Positions 26,093 through 34,528 of a stretch of 64,000 nucleotides of DNA are shown here, piece by piece. The notes under the pieces were generated by a model. The model was not told where the DNA came from, ran no database searches, and saw only the letters and a list, made by a program, of their open reading frames with translations. Where the stretch lies: contig JAJOLK010000008.1 of assembly GCA_021173225.1 (NCBI GenBank), positions 1 to 64,000 on the forward strand. The letters are read 5' to 3'. Each line of letters opens with the position of its first letter. Positions within the stretch are counted from its first letter, which is position 1. The DNA is from Phycisphaerales bacterium PN19_bin_20. Lineage in GTDB: Bacteria; Planctomycetota; Phycisphaerae; Phycisphaerales; UBA1924. The position numbers and the translations under genes are program-made.

Positions 26093-26821
26093 ATGCCCAC
26101 CGTTGAGAGTGCCAGCAGTCAGAGCCAACCCGGAGCCGGTAGCGCCGGCGCAGCGCCGCCTGCGCTCAGCGTCCGCGACTTGAGCTTTACCTACCGCTCT
26201 GCCGACGGGACCTTCACGCTCAAGCTGCCGCGACTTGAGCTGGCACGCGGGCAGCAGGTGCTGCTGACGGGCCCATCAGGCTCGGGCAAGAGCACGCTGC
26301 TTGCGCTGGTCGCGGGTTTGCTCGAGAGTGCCGCCGGGTCGGTGGCGATCAACGGCACTAGCATTCAGGCCCTTCGCGGGCCGGCGCGCGACGCCTTCCG
26401 CGGGCGTCACATCGGGATGATTTTCCAGACCTTTAATTTGCTGGGCGGGATGTCAGCGATTGAGAACGTCGAGCTAGCGCTGATGTTCAGCGACCTTCCG
26501 CCGCCCGAGCATCGCCAGCGCGCGCAGACGCTGCTTGGGGCTTTGGGCATCGCGCACCCGAGCCGCGCGGTGGAGCGGCTGAGCGTCGGCCAGCAGCAGC
26601 GCGTGGCAATCGCGCGGGCTGTGGCGTGCAAGCCGGTGCTGGTGCTGGCGGATGAGCCGACGGCGAGCCTTGACCCCGCGAACGCGCAGGCGGCGATGGA
26701 CCTGATCCAATCGACGTGCCGCCAGAACCACGCGGCGCTTCTGTGCGTGAGCCACGACCCGGCGATGACCGCCCGATTTGAACACATTGAGGCACTGCCC
26801 GGCTTGATCGCGGCGGGCTGA
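26093..26821 (+). CDS. ABC transporter ATP-binding protein (LolD/MacB type)
   Basis: 242 residues. The nucleotide-binding domain is complete: Walker A G-P-S-G-S-G-K-S-T, Q-loop F-Q-T-F-N-L-L, signature L-S-V-G-Q-Q-Q-R-V-A-I-A-R-A, Walker B V-L-V-L-A-D-E-P-T and the following S-L-D, with the switch histidine in S-H-D-P. The pattern fits LolD/MacB/FtsE-type ATPases that drive lipoprotein release or peptide export with a separate FtsX-like permease. No permease gene is adjacent, so its partner must be elsewhere. Confidence 0.9.
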   Translation: MPTVESASSQSQPGAGSAGAAPPALSVRDLSFTYRSADGTFTLKLPRLELARGQQVLLTGPSGSGKSTLLALVAGLLESAAGSVAINGTSIQALRGPARDAFRGRHIGMIFQTFNLLGGMSAIENVELALMFSDLPPPEHRQRAQTLLGALGIAHPSRAVERLSVGQQQRVAIARAVACKPVLVLADEPTASLDPANAQAAMDLIQSTCRQNHAALLCVSHDPAMTARFEHIEALPGLIAAG

Positions 26822-27350
26822 GTTACTGGTGTGCCGAGCGGCTCGCGGGAGGCAGGATTCCATCCTTCCGAAATGTCTTTCTGGGGGCGGGTTGGCCAAC
26901 CTACTTCTCTATTGCGCACCCAACACCTCCGGGCCGGGCTTGTTGCCACTTCTCCCGCGCCCGCAGCGTACTTCAACCCGACGCTGAACGACGCTCGGTC
27001 AAGCCCGCGTGAATGTCAGCAAAGATTCGCCCGCGTGCTGAACTGGCTGAACCCGCACGTGCGTTTCGCCGGTATCAGTCGGGCGACGGCCAAATTGGCC
27101 GCTCTGACGTCTAAGTGCTTAGTTGGCAAGGGTTTGGGATTGACAAACCGTCCAGCTTCGGGCATAGTCTCGGGGTCGAGGCGGCCAGAACTGTTCGATG
27201 GTGATCTGATCGCGCGACGATCCTTGTGCGGGCCGTTCGGCCCCAGTCGGCTGGTGGAGATCTTGATGGTTTGGCCCGTCTCGCACGCCGCGCGGGATGG
27301 GTGGTCATGGCTGGATGCCGCCGACGCGCGGCTGCGCTGGAGCTCTGTCC
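26822..27350. other. Intergenic region upstream of the HU gene
   Basis: About 530 bases. Short open frames lack recognisable products. It carries the inverted copy (26849-26865) of the 17-base repeat found at 7552-7568 and a likely sigma-70 promoter (27140-27168), giving the HU transcript a leader of about 175 bases. Confidence 0.6.
27140..27168 (+). promoter_or_regulatory. Likely sigma-70 promoter for the HU gene
   Basis: A perfect TTGACA (27140-27145) lies 17 bases before CATAGT (27163-27168; four of six matches to TATAAT), directed toward the HU gene. The same N17 spacing and a similar downstream CTCGG occur at the promoter at 51064-51092. Confidence 0.65.
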
Positions 27351-27830
27351 ATGGACTCGCTGACCAAGAAGGACCTGATCGACGCCGTCGCCGCCGAGCT
27401 GAAGCTCGACCGTGACCTCGTCCGACCGGTGCTGCAAGAGTTTCTCCAGCAACTTACTGAGCGGCTGGGCGAGGGGCGGCGCGTGGAGTTCCGAGACTTC
27501 GGCGTCTTTGAGGTCCGCCAGCGGGCCGCTCGCAGCGCACAGAACCCGCGGACGCTGCAACGCGTCGCGGTGCCGGCCCGGCGGACGGTAAAGTTCAAGC
27601 CCGGGCGGCTGATGAAGCTACAACTCGAAGGGCTTGGACCACAAACGGGGCCAGAAACAGGACCACAAACAGGACCAGAAAAAGTGAAGAGAATCGGGCC
27701 TGGCACCGGGCCCGGCACCGGGCCGGTCACTGGGTCAAGTCAGGGAACGGGGCCCACCAGCAACGGCCCGCAGAACGGCCCGTCCCGCGCCCCGCCGCCG
27801 CCTCCAGACCAGCACCGCAAGAGCGCGTGA
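27351..27830 (+). CDS. HU/IHF-family DNA-binding protein with long Gly/Pro/Thr tail
   Basis: 159 residues from the ATG at 27351, which gives the typical M-D-S-L-T-K-K-D-L-I-D-A-V-A start. Residues 1-95 are an HU fold (L-V-R-P-V-L-Q-E-F-L...V-E-F-R-D-F-G-V-F-E-V-R-Q-R and a C-terminal V-K-F-K-P-G-R). HU proteins bend and compact DNA. Residues about 98-159 add an uncharged tail of G-P-x-T-G-P repeats and a poly-proline run; such tails are unusual for HU. The tail ends at a stop that is duplicated by an 11-base tandem repeat. A likely promoter lies about 180 bases upstream. Confidence 0.9.
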   Translation: MDSLTKKDLIDAVAAELKLDRDLVRPVLQEFLQQLTERLGEGRRVEFRDFGVFEVRQRAARSAQNPRTLQRVAVPARRTVKFKPGRLMKLQLEGLGPQTGPETGPQTGPEKVKRIGPGTGPGTGPVTGSSQGTGPTSNGPQNGPSRAPPPPPDQHRKSA

Positions 27831-27844
27831 GAAGCGCGTGAGAA
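27823..27844. repeat. 11-base tandem duplication across the HU stop codon
   Basis: Two exact copies of GCGCGTGAGAA lie head to tail; the first contains the TGA stop of the HU gene (27828-27830). A similar duplication of the stop region occurs at the second HU-like gene (37021-37076). Confidence 0.8.
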
Positions 27845-27903
27845 GCTTTAAGGGCAGTGGGGGGGGCGACGGCGCTGGGGACAAGCGGAGCTAGCCGCGC
27901 CAC

Positions 27904-28641
27904 TCAGTTCCAGTGCACGCCCTTGGCGGCCTTGTCGAGCGCGTTGGCCGCGAGGCTCTGGGCGGCCTGGCGCTGCGCGCTCTGCACCAGGCGGCTGAGC
28001 TTGCCGAGCTCAAACTTGATGATGTCAGCCCGCTGCAGCGCGTCGGCCTCGGCCAGCAGCTTGTAGCGCAGCTCAGGGTCTGGCAGCAGGCGGTACGTGA
28101 CCAGCTCAAGGATCGCGGTGGTCGGCACGCCGCGGTCTTCGATGTGCTTGACGATCGCGGCCGCGTCTTTGAGCTCAGCGAGCGTTGAGCCACGGAGCAT
28201 GTGCCCCAGCTCATCGCGTCGCGTGGCCATCCGCGCGTCCTCGTCATCGTCCACACCTACGGGCCTGAGCATCGCGGTGCGGTACGGCAGGTTCGTCTCC
28301 AGTGCCGAAAGCTCTTGCACGATCGTCGCCCGGCAGACGCCCTGGACCAGCACGTTGTACCGCCCGTCGTCGAGCTTGTGATGCTGCACGATCTGCCCGA
28401 CACAGACCGCCGGCCGCAGCGGAGGGCGGCCCTCGTAGTCATCCTTCCAGCCCTCGCCGGCGAAGACGGCCATCGCGACCTGCCCGTAGCTGTCAAGCGC
28501 GTCGCCGATCATCGCGCGGTAACGCTCCTCAAAGATGTGCAGCGGCATGACCGCGTGCGGCATCAGCGTGACGGCCTGAAGCGGGAACAGCGCTATAGGC
28601 CGCGTGAAGTTGAGCTGGATGGGCATGGGCTCGTCGGACAT
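27904..28641 (-). CDS. Lon N-terminal (substrate-binding) domain protein
   Basis: 245 residues. The start P-I-A-L-F-P-L-Q-A-V-T-L-M-P-H-A-V-M-P-L-H-I-F-E-E-R-Y (broken by residues here for reading) and the later C-V-G-Q-I-V-Q-H and Y-N-V-L-V-Q-G-V-C-R-A match the Lon N-terminal LON domain without the AAA or protease parts. The helical C-terminal half (L-L-A-E-A-D-A-L-Q-R-A-D-I-I) resembles Lon's helical region. Family members such as YcfF-like proteins bind substrates or partners. It is cytosolic and next to the oppF-like gene, 26 bases downstream on the same strand. Confidence 0.9.
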   Translation of the reverse strand: MSDEPMPIQLNFTRPIALFPLQAVTLMPHAVMPLHIFEERYRAMIGDALDSYGQVAMAVFAGEGWKDDYEGRPPLRPAVCVGQIVQHHKLDDGRYNVLVQGVCRATIVQELSALETNLPYRTAMLRPVGVDDDEDARMATRRDELGHMLRGSTLAELKDAAAIVKHIEDRGVPTTAILELVTYRLLPDPELRYKLLAEADALQRADIIKFELGKLSRLVQSAQRQAAQSLAANALDKAAKGVHWN

Positions 28642-28667
28642 GCGTACGGCTCCCCTCTGAGCGATCG

Positions 28668-29546
28668 CTAGCTGGCCATCTCTTGAAACACCACGCGCGT
28701 GCGTTTGCGACGCGGGTCGGGCTCGGGCACCGCGCTCAACAGCGCCTGGGTGTACGGGTGCTTGGGGCGGTTGATGACCTCGTCACGCACGCCGGCCTCG
28801 ACGATCTTGCCCTTGAACATCACCGCGATCCGCTGGCACATCTGGTTGATCACCGCCATGTCGTGACTGATGAACAGGTAGCTCAGGCCAAGCTCCTTCT
28901 GCAGGTCGCCCAGCAGGTTCAAGATCTGTGCCTGGATGCTCACGTCCAGCGCGCTGGTCGGCTCATCGCACACGATAAACCGCGGTCGCAGGCTCAGGGC
29001 CCGCGCGATCCCGATCCGCTGCTTCTGCCCGCCGGAGAACTCGTGCGGGTAGCGATCAGCCGCGGCCTTGGGCATGCCGCACTTGACCAGCATCGCCTCA
29101 ACCTCGGCCCGCAGATGGTCTTTGTCCTTGACGATCCCATGCACCATCAATGGCTCGCCGATGATCCCAGCAATCCGCATGCGCGGGTTCAGGCTCCCGC
29201 CGGGGTCCTGAAAGACGATCTGCATCTGGCGGCGCAGCTCGCGCAGCGTCACGCCCGAGGCACCAAAGACCTCGGTGCCGTCAAAGTTGACCGTGCCGCC
29301 GGTGGCGGGAATGAGGCGCAAAAGCGTGCGCCCGACGGTGGTCTTGCCACAGCCTGACTCACCCACAAGCCCGAGCGTCTCGCCCGGCAGCACGTCGAAG
29401 CTCACGTCGTCCACGGCCTTGACGTACCCGACCGTCCGCTGCAGCACGCCCCTGCGCACTGGGAAGTGGCACTTGAGATTGCGGACGCGCAGGATCGGCT
29501 TTGGGCCGGTGTCGGAGGGGTCAAATACGGCGGATCCGATAGACAT
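28668..29546 (-). CDS. Oligopeptide/dipeptide ABC transporter ATP-binding protein (OppF/DppF type)
   Basis: 292 residues from the ATG at 29546. It has Walker A G-E-S-G-C-G-K-T-T, Q-loop F-Q-D-P, signature F-S-G-G-Q-K-Q-R-I-G-I-A-R-A-L, Walker B F-I-V-C-D-E-P-T-S-A-L-D and the OppF-family C-terminus N-R-P-K-H-P-Y-T-Q-A-L-L-S-A-V-P. The family powers import of peptides (or nickel) in five-gene operons. Here no binding protein, permease or OppD partner is adjacent, so it is an orphan, perhaps relocated. A stop-start gap of 26 bases separates it from the Lon-N gene. Confidence 0.92.
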   Translation of the reverse strand: MSIGSAVFDPSDTGPKPILRVRNLKCHFPVRRGVLQRTVGYVKAVDDVSFDVLPGETLGLVGESGCGKTTVGRTLLRLIPATGGTVNFDGTEVFGASGVTLRELRRQMQIVFQDPGGSLNPRMRIAGIIGEPLMVHGIVKDKDHLRAEVEAMLVKCGMPKAAADRYPHEFSGGQKQRIGIARALSLRPRFIVCDEPTSALDVSIQAQILNLLGDLQKELGLSYLFISHDMAVINQMCQRIAVMFKGKIVEAGVRDEVINRPKHPYTQALLSAVPEPDPRRKRTRVVFQEMAS

Positions 29547-29656
29547 GCCCACAACCTTAGCGCACGCCCCGGCGTGCCGGAAGGCCATCAGCCCGACCCG
29601 CGTGATTCAATATCTCCCGCGTGTTGGCTCGATATCATCGCGGCCAAGGAAGCTCT

Positions 29657-30478
29657 ATGCCCAACCACGCCCCCCGCCTGACTCCCACCAACACCCCCGC
29701 GTACGCCCTGGTTGCACCGCGTGCGACCCGCCGGATTTTCCGCCCGCTGGCCCGCGCCGCCGGCGCGATGCTGGCGGTCGCCACACTGCTGGCCGTGCCG
29801 ATGGTCGGATGCTCGGGCCCGAACGCCGCGGGCTTTCGTGCCTACGGCGACTCTGCGTTCAACGCCACGCAGTGGGCCAGGGCCGCAGAGCAGTACGAGC
29901 AGTTTCTTGAGCTGCGCCCCGGCGACCACGCGATCCGCACCAACCTGGGCATCGCGTATATGAATCTGGGTGAGTACATCAAGGCCGCCCACAACCTGCG
30001 CCTGGTGTATACCGCCAAGCCCAGCGAAGACAAGGTCGTGAATCTGTTGGCTGAGTCGTTGGCGCGGGGCGAGAAGTTTGATGAGCTGTACCGCCTGCTG
30101 CGGTCAGAGGCCGTTGACAGCCAGGACACGGCCGACTGGATGCGACTGGGCCGGTACGCGATGCGCCTGGGTGACAAGGACATCGCGCAGACCGCCTACC
30201 TCTCGGCGGCCAAGATTGATGCGGGCCAGAACGCCGAGCCGCACTTGGCACTGTTTGACTACTACCGCGCGATGGGCAACCGCCAAGAGGCGATCCTCCG
30301 ACTGCGCTACGCGGCGTACATCGAGCCCAACACCAGCGAGCTGACCAAGCGCTTCAACATGGTCTCTTCGGGTTCCGACCGCGCGATTATGGGCCCGACC
30401 TTCCCGCTTCGTCCGCCCGAGGCCGGGCCGGCCCCGATCCCCACGCCGCAAGGTCTCGTGCCCTCCGAGGGCCTCTGA
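29657..30478 (+). CDS. TPR-repeat lipoprotein
   Basis: 273 residues from the ATG at 29657 (AAGGAAG nearby upstream). The N-terminus is basic with a hydrophobic segment ending V-P-M-V-G-C-S-G, a lipobox. Residues about 60-230 hold several TPRs (A-R-A-A-E-Q-Y-E-Q-F-L-E-L-R-P-G-D-H, N-L-G-I-A-Y-M-N-L-G-E-Y-I-K-A). The tail is Pro-rich. It is probably an envelope protein that serves as a scaffold, in the way of PilW/NlpI-type lipoproteins. It is divergent from the oppF-like gene. Confidence 0.85.
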   Translation: MPNHAPRLTPTNTPAYALVAPRATRRIFRPLARAAGAMLAVATLLAVPMVGCSGPNAAGFRAYGDSAFNATQWARAAEQYEQFLELRPGDHAIRTNLGIAYMNLGEYIKAAHNLRLVYTAKPSEDKVVNLLAESLARGEKFDELYRLLRSEAVDSQDTADWMRLGRYAMRLGDKDIAQTAYLSAAKIDAGQNAEPHLALFDYYRAMGNRQEAILRLRYAAYIEPNTSELTKRFNMVSSGSDRAIMGPTFPLRPPEAGPAPIPTPQGLVPSEGL

Positions 30479-30541
30479 TTCCCAGCGGGCGAAGGTCCGA
30501 GAGCGCGGCAAACCTGATGTGACGGCTTAAGAGAGGCAGTC

Positions 30542-30590
30542 TTGACTCGCCCGGAGTGGTCGCTACCATTCATCCGGCTAAACGGATGAA
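30542..30590 (+). promoter_or_regulatory. Candidate promoter and overlapping palindromic operator
   Basis: TTGACT (30542-30547) is followed after 16 bases by TACCAT (30564-30569). A perfect palindrome with arms TTCATCCG (30569-30576) and CGGATGAA (30583-30590) and loop GCTAAA begins at the -10 end and covers the ATG of the ArsR-methyltransferase gene. A factor bound there would block transcription start and translation; self-regulation by the ArsR domain is the simplest reading, by analogy with SahR regulators. Confidence 0.55.
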
Positions 30591-31590
30591 CAAGAGCGCT
30601 CGCGACAGCTTGATCTTCGATCGCCTGGCGGCCTTGGCTGAGCCGGTGCGTCCGCGGCTAATGCGCGTGCTCGAGCGTGCGGAGCTTTCGGTCGGTGAGC
30701 TGGCCAAGGTGATGCAACTCCCGCAGTCGACTATCAGCCGCCATCTCAAGACCCTGAGCGAGGCGGGCTGGCTCAGCTCGCGGTCTGAGGGGACCAGCTC
30801 TATGCACCGCCTGGTGCTTGATGATGTCGACGCGCCTGGACGCGCGTTGTGGACGACAGTGCGCGAGCAGCTTGGCGCGAGCGCCGAGCTGGCCGACGAC
30901 CTGAACCGCCTGCAAGCGGTGCTGGCGGAGCGTCGCAACGACACGCAGACGTTCTTTGGGCGTGTGGCTGGCGAGTGGGACAAGGTCCGCGATGAGCTGT
31001 TTGGTGACCGGGCGACGCTGCTGGCTCTGCTGCCGCTGATCCCGCACGAGTGGACGGTGGTGGACCTTGGCTGCGGTACGGGTAACGCGGCGGAGGTGCT
31101 TGCGCCGTGCGTGAGCCGTGTGATCGCGGTAGATCAGAGCGAGGCAATGCTCTCTGCGGCGCGCAAGCGGCTGGCGGGCTCGACGAACGTGGAGTTTGTC
31201 GTGGGTGACCTTGAGCGGCTGCCGCTGGCGGACGCGAGCGTTGATGCGGCGGTCTGCGTGCTGGTGCTGCATCACATCCCGCACCCCGAGGCGGCGGTGA
31301 TCGAGATGGCCCGCGTGCTGCGCCCCGGTGGCGTGGTGCTGATTGTCGATATGGTCGAGCACGACCGCCAGATGTACAAGCAGCAGATGGGCCACCGCTG
31401 GATGGGCTTTGGGGTCCCGCAGATCATCCGGATGCTGACCGATGCCGGGCTCAGCAGCCCGCGGATCAACCTTCTGCCCGCGACGGCTGACGCGAAGGGG
31501 CCAGGGCTGCTGGCGTGCACGGCTCGCAAGGCCCGCCCCGGGGTCATCGGTGCAGAGATCCCTGGGCCCGGGGGCCTGCCAAGCCGATAG
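30586..31590 (+). CDS. ArsR-family regulator fused to SAM methyltransferase (SahR-like)
   Basis: 334 residues from the ATG at 30586. Residues 1-85 are an ArsR winged helix (A-L-A-E-P-V-R-P-R-L-M-R-V-L...Q-S-T-I-S-R-H-L-K-T-L-S-E-A-G-W-L), residues 130-290 a class I methyltransferase (V-V-D-L-G-C-G-T-G-N-A-A-E-V-L binding SAM; D-A-A-V-C-V-L-V-L-H-H-I-P). This fusion next to ahcY matches SahR, which represses SAM-cycle genes and senses S-adenosylhomocysteine through the methyltransferase fold. It overlaps a candidate operator at its start and is followed by ahcY 99 bases later. Whether the domain binds SAH or is catalytic is inference. Confidence 0.88.
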   Translation: MNKSARDSLIFDRLAALAEPVRPRLMRVLERAELSVGELAKVMQLPQSTISRHLKTLSEAGWLSSRSEGTSSMHRLVLDDVDAPGRALWTTVREQLGASAELADDLNRLQAVLAERRNDTQTFFGRVAGEWDKVRDELFGDRATLLALLPLIPHEWTVVDLGCGTGNAAEVLAPCVSRVIAVDQSEAMLSAARKRLAGSTNVEFVVGDLERLPLADASVDAAVCVLVLHHIPHPEAAVIEMARVLRPGGVVLIVDMVEHDRQMYKQQMGHRWMGFGVPQIIRMLTDAGLSSPRINLLPATADAKGPGLLACTARKARPGVIGAEIPGPGGLPSR

Positions 31591-31689
31591 AGCCAGTCCA
31601 AAGAGAAGAGCCGATAGAGCGCCGCCGAACCATCGTTTAAGACCACCCGCACGACCATCAAGAGTTCTGAACCAACAGGAGAAGTTTCT

Positions 31690-33252
31690 ATGACGACCGC
31701 ACCGGCCCGAATGACAAAGACCAAGACCCCGAACAAGCCCGCCCAGCCAGTGGCCGACCGGGCCAACGGGATCGACTTCAAGGTGGCGAACCTTGAGCTG
31801 GCCGAGATGGGCCGCAAGGAGCTGCGTCTGGCCGAGCACGAGATGCCCGGGCTGATGGCGCTGCGCGAGCGTTTCGCTGGCAAGAAGCCCCTCAAGGGCG
31901 CGCGGATCGCCGGCAGCCTGCACATGACCGTGCAGACGGCCGTGCTGATCGAGACGCTCGTTGAGCTCGGCGCCGAGGTGCGCTGGGCGAGCTGCAACAT
32001 CTTTAGCACGCAGGACGCCGCGGCGTCTGCGGTCGTGGTGGGGCCCAAGGGCACCATCGACGATCCCAAGGGCTCGCCGTGCTTCGCGTGGAAGGGCGAG
32101 ACCCTGCAGGAGTATTGGTGGTGCACCGAACAGATCTTCAAGTTCACCGACGCCAAGGGCAACGTCGTCGGCCCGAACATGATCCTTGACGACGGCGGCG
32201 ACGCGACGATGCTGGTCCACAAGGGCTACGAGTGCGAGCGGGCCGGGAAGGTCCCCTCGACTAAGGGCACTGACAGCGAGGAGCACGCGGTGGTGCTCGA
32301 CGTCCTGCGCGCAAGCCTCAAGCGCAGCCCCAGCTACTTCACGGGCCTGATCAAGGGCATCCGCGGCGTGAGCGAAGAGACGACCACCGGCGTGCATCGC
32401 CTGTACGACATGCAGCGCAAGGGTGAGCTGATGTTCCCGGCGATCAACGTCAACGACAGCGCCACCAAGAGCAAGTTCGACAACCTCTACGGCTGCCGGC
32501 ACTCGCTGGTTGACGGCCTCAACCGCGCCACCGACGTGATGCTGGGCGGCAAGGTCGCGGTCGTGCTGGGCTTTGGCGACGTGGGCAAGGGCTCGGCCCA
32601 GAGCCTGCGTGGGCAGGGCTGCCGCGTGATTGTGACCGAGATCGACCCGATCAACGCGTTGCAGGCGTCGATGGAGGGCTACGAGGTCAACACGCTCGAG
32701 GCCGTGCTCGAGAGCGCGGACATCTTCATCACGGCGACGGGCAACAAGAACGTCATCACTGTGAAGCACATGCAGCGGATGAAGGACAAGGCGATCGTGG
32801 CGAACATCGGGCACTTCGACAACGAGATCGACATGGCAGCGGTCTACAAGGGCGTCGAGTCCGGCCAGATCAAGCGTCTGAACATCAAGGCGCAGTACGA
32901 CGAGTTCCTCTTCCCCAAGACCGGGCGCAGTGTGCTGGTCCTGGCCGAGGGGCGCCTGATGAACCTGGGCTGCGCCACGGGGCACCCCAGCTTCGTGATG
33001 AGCACCAGCTTCACCAACCAGACCATCGCGCAGCTTGACCTGTGGCTGAGCAGCAACAACAAGCCCACGCTCTCGGGCGTCAAGTACGAGACGGGCAAGG
33101 TCTACACCCTGCCCAAGAAGCTCGACGAGGAGGTCGCCCGTCTGCACCTCGACAAGCTCGGCGTCAAGCTCACGCGCTTGACCGACGAGCAGGCCGAGTA
33201 CCTCGGCATGGACGCCGACGGACCGTACAAGCCCGACCACTACCGCTATTGA
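31690..33252 (+). CDS. ahcY: Adenosylhomocysteinase
   Basis: 520 residues, ATG at 31690 preceded by AACAGGAGAAG. The sequence is highly conserved with the family: [11 protein letters not shown], the NAD-binding [18 protein letters not shown], and the C-terminal L-D-K-L-G-V-K-L-T...P-D-H-Y-R-Y. AhcY splits S-adenosylhomocysteine into homocysteine and adenosine with NAD as cofactor, closing the SAM cycle. A Rho-independent terminator follows at 33303-33337. Co-transcription with the upstream regulator is likely. Confidence 0.97.
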   Translation: MTTAPARMTKTKTPNKPAQPVADRANGIDFKVANLELAEMGRKELRLAEHEMPGLMALRERFAGKKPLKGARIAGSLHMTVQTAVLIETLVELGAEVRWASCNIFSTQDAAASAVVVGPKGTIDDPKGSPCFAWKGETLQEYWWCTEQIFKFTDAKGNVVGPNMILDDGGDATMLVHKGYECERAGKVPSTKGTDSEEHAVVLDVLRASLKRSPSYFTGLIKGIRGVSEETTTGVHRLYDMQRKGELMFPAINVNDSATKSKFDNLYGCRHSLVDGLNRATDVMLGGKVAVVLGFGDVGKGSAQSLRGQGCRVIVTEIDPINALQASMEGYEVNTLEAVLESADIFITATGNKNVITVKHMQRMKDKAIVANIGHFDNEIDMAAVYKGVESGQIKRLNIKAQYDEFLFPKTGRSVLVLAEGRLMNLGCATGHPSFVMSTSFTNQTIAQLDLWLSSNNKPTLSGVKYETGKVYTLPKKLDEEVARLHLDKLGVKLTRLTDEQAEYLGMDADGPYKPDHYRY

Positions 33253-33302
33253 TCGGCGGACGCTGGTCTGCCAGCGATTGCCGTCTTCCACATGACGACA
33301 CC

Positions 33303-33337
33303 AGCCCCCGCGCCGAAGGCGGGGGCTGTTTGTTTTT
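33303..33337 (+). terminator. Rho-independent terminator after ahcY
   Basis: Nine-base stem AGCCCCCGC/GCGGGGGCT with a seven-base loop, followed by TGTTTGTTTTT. This is a textbook intrinsic terminator for the ahcY transcript. Confidence 0.9.
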
Positions 33338-33664
33338 AGAGGTCTCGAATTCCTCCCCTTTCGCGCAGCTGGCGGGAGAGGTGGCGAGCGTCGGGCTTCG
33401 GGCCCGATGGCCAATTGGTTACCGTCTCATCTGAGGACTTCAAGGCCCTCGTTAGAGCAGACTTGTGCCTTGTCGTCTATAAACATGGCGGCTTAACCGC
33501 TTCCTCTGTTACGCTAGGGCGGAGGTCCGCTGCCCACGTTTTCGATGTAGCGGTCGTGCCATTATTACAGGCATCAATGCCCGGTGACTCCTCTTGCCAC
33601 CCAGCCAGTCTGAATTGGCCGCGCGGTTCATGAAGCAGTTGAAGGGCCGAACTGTGAAGGCAGA
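33338..33664. other. Gene-poor patch after ahcY
   Basis: About 330 bases, less GC-rich than the surroundings, with no recognisable gene, RNA or repeat. It may be remnant sequence around a possibly acquired methyltransferase gene (33665-34258). Confidence 0.5.
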
Positions 33665-34258
33665 TCAAGGCGAGATGGGAACCATGCGAGAGAGTAGATA
33701 CTCCTCGCGTGCGTCGTCACTGGCCTGGATAGTCCAGCCTTCCTCTTTGAACCAAGATAACCAAGTATCGATGGGTTGGATAGTTAGGTGAAGGGTCGTG
33801 CCGGCGATCCACTTCCAGAGCCGGTCGCGGTCCTTTCGGGGATTGACCTTGACGGCGATGCCCATTTGTGCGACGCGGCACATTTCACGGACGGCGAGCC
33901 GTGCGTCGGTGGCGTTGAGATGCTCCAGGCAGTCAGTGGAGATCACGACCTGGAAGCTCGCATCTGGAAATGGCAGGGCGGTAGCGCAAGCCTGTCGAGC
34001 ATCACGTCCCAGCGCACGAGCCTTGGCGACGGCGATCTCGGAGATATCAATACCTGTAGCCTTTGCACCGTGCTGGGCGAAGTATCCCAGCACCCAGCCG
34101 TGTGAGCAGCCGACGTCGAGCACGGATGTTGGGCTCCACTGCAAAAGAGCACGCTGAGCGAGGACTTTGGCATGGCTCTTCTCTGTGTTACGGTGATACC
34201 CAAGCCAGTACAATCTGTCATAAATACGACGATATTTATCGGGGCCAGCTTTGGCCAT
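33665..34258 (-). CDS. SAM-dependent methyltransferase (class I)
   Basis: 197 residues from the ATG at 34258; the frame continues upstream to 34333. The SAM site V-L-D-V-G-C-S-H-G-W-V-L-G-Y-F, the acidic loop I-D-I-S-E-I and the motif S-F-Q-V-V-I-S-T-D-C-L-E-H-L place it in the Methyltransf_11 group, often acting on lipids, sugars or small metabolites. Base composition is visibly less GC-rich than flanking genes, and flanking intergenic DNA is similar, suggesting acquisition. Substrate unknown. Confidence 0.8.
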   Translation of the reverse strand: MAKAGPDKYRRIYDRLYWLGYHRNTEKSHAKVLAQRALLQWSPTSVLDVGCSHGWVLGYFAQHGAKATGIDISEIAVAKARALGRDARQACATALPFPDASFQVVISTDCLEHLNATDARLAVREMCRVAQMGIAVKVNPRKDRDRLWKWIAGTTLHLTIQPIDTWLSWFKEEGWTIQASDDAREEYLLSRMVPISP

Positions 34259-34528
34259 TGGAAAGACTCCTTGCCGTTGAACTGAAAGACAGCCCGGGCC
34301 GGTAGTCCCGGCGAGGCGCAGACTGCTTGGCATACCTGATGTCGGACTTCATTAATTTACGATTGCGAGATGGGATTCAGACGACTTTAAGATCGCTTGT
34401 TTGCGGACTGAAACGCTGGTGTTAAGTTTGGCTCTATTGGGGCAAGACGAACCCTGGTATTATCAACTCAGCTTGTGGGGCACGAATAGCTCTGGAGGGG
34501 TCTCGGGCAAGGACCATGCCGCCGACCT

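Noticed and set aside
30479-30585. SAH or SAM riboswitch before the regulator and ahcY
   Set aside because: The known conserved cores were not found; the palindrome and ArsR domain suggest protein-based control.
30658-33414. Very long open frame antisense to the regulator and ahcY (over 900 codons)
   Set aside because: In GC-rich DNA the frame opposite a strongly biased gene is often open. It has no recognisable domains, and the plus-strand genes are certain.
33415-33633. 72-codon open frame after ahcY
   Set aside because: No ribosome-binding site, no recognisable motif, and it lies in a gene-poor patch of mixed composition.
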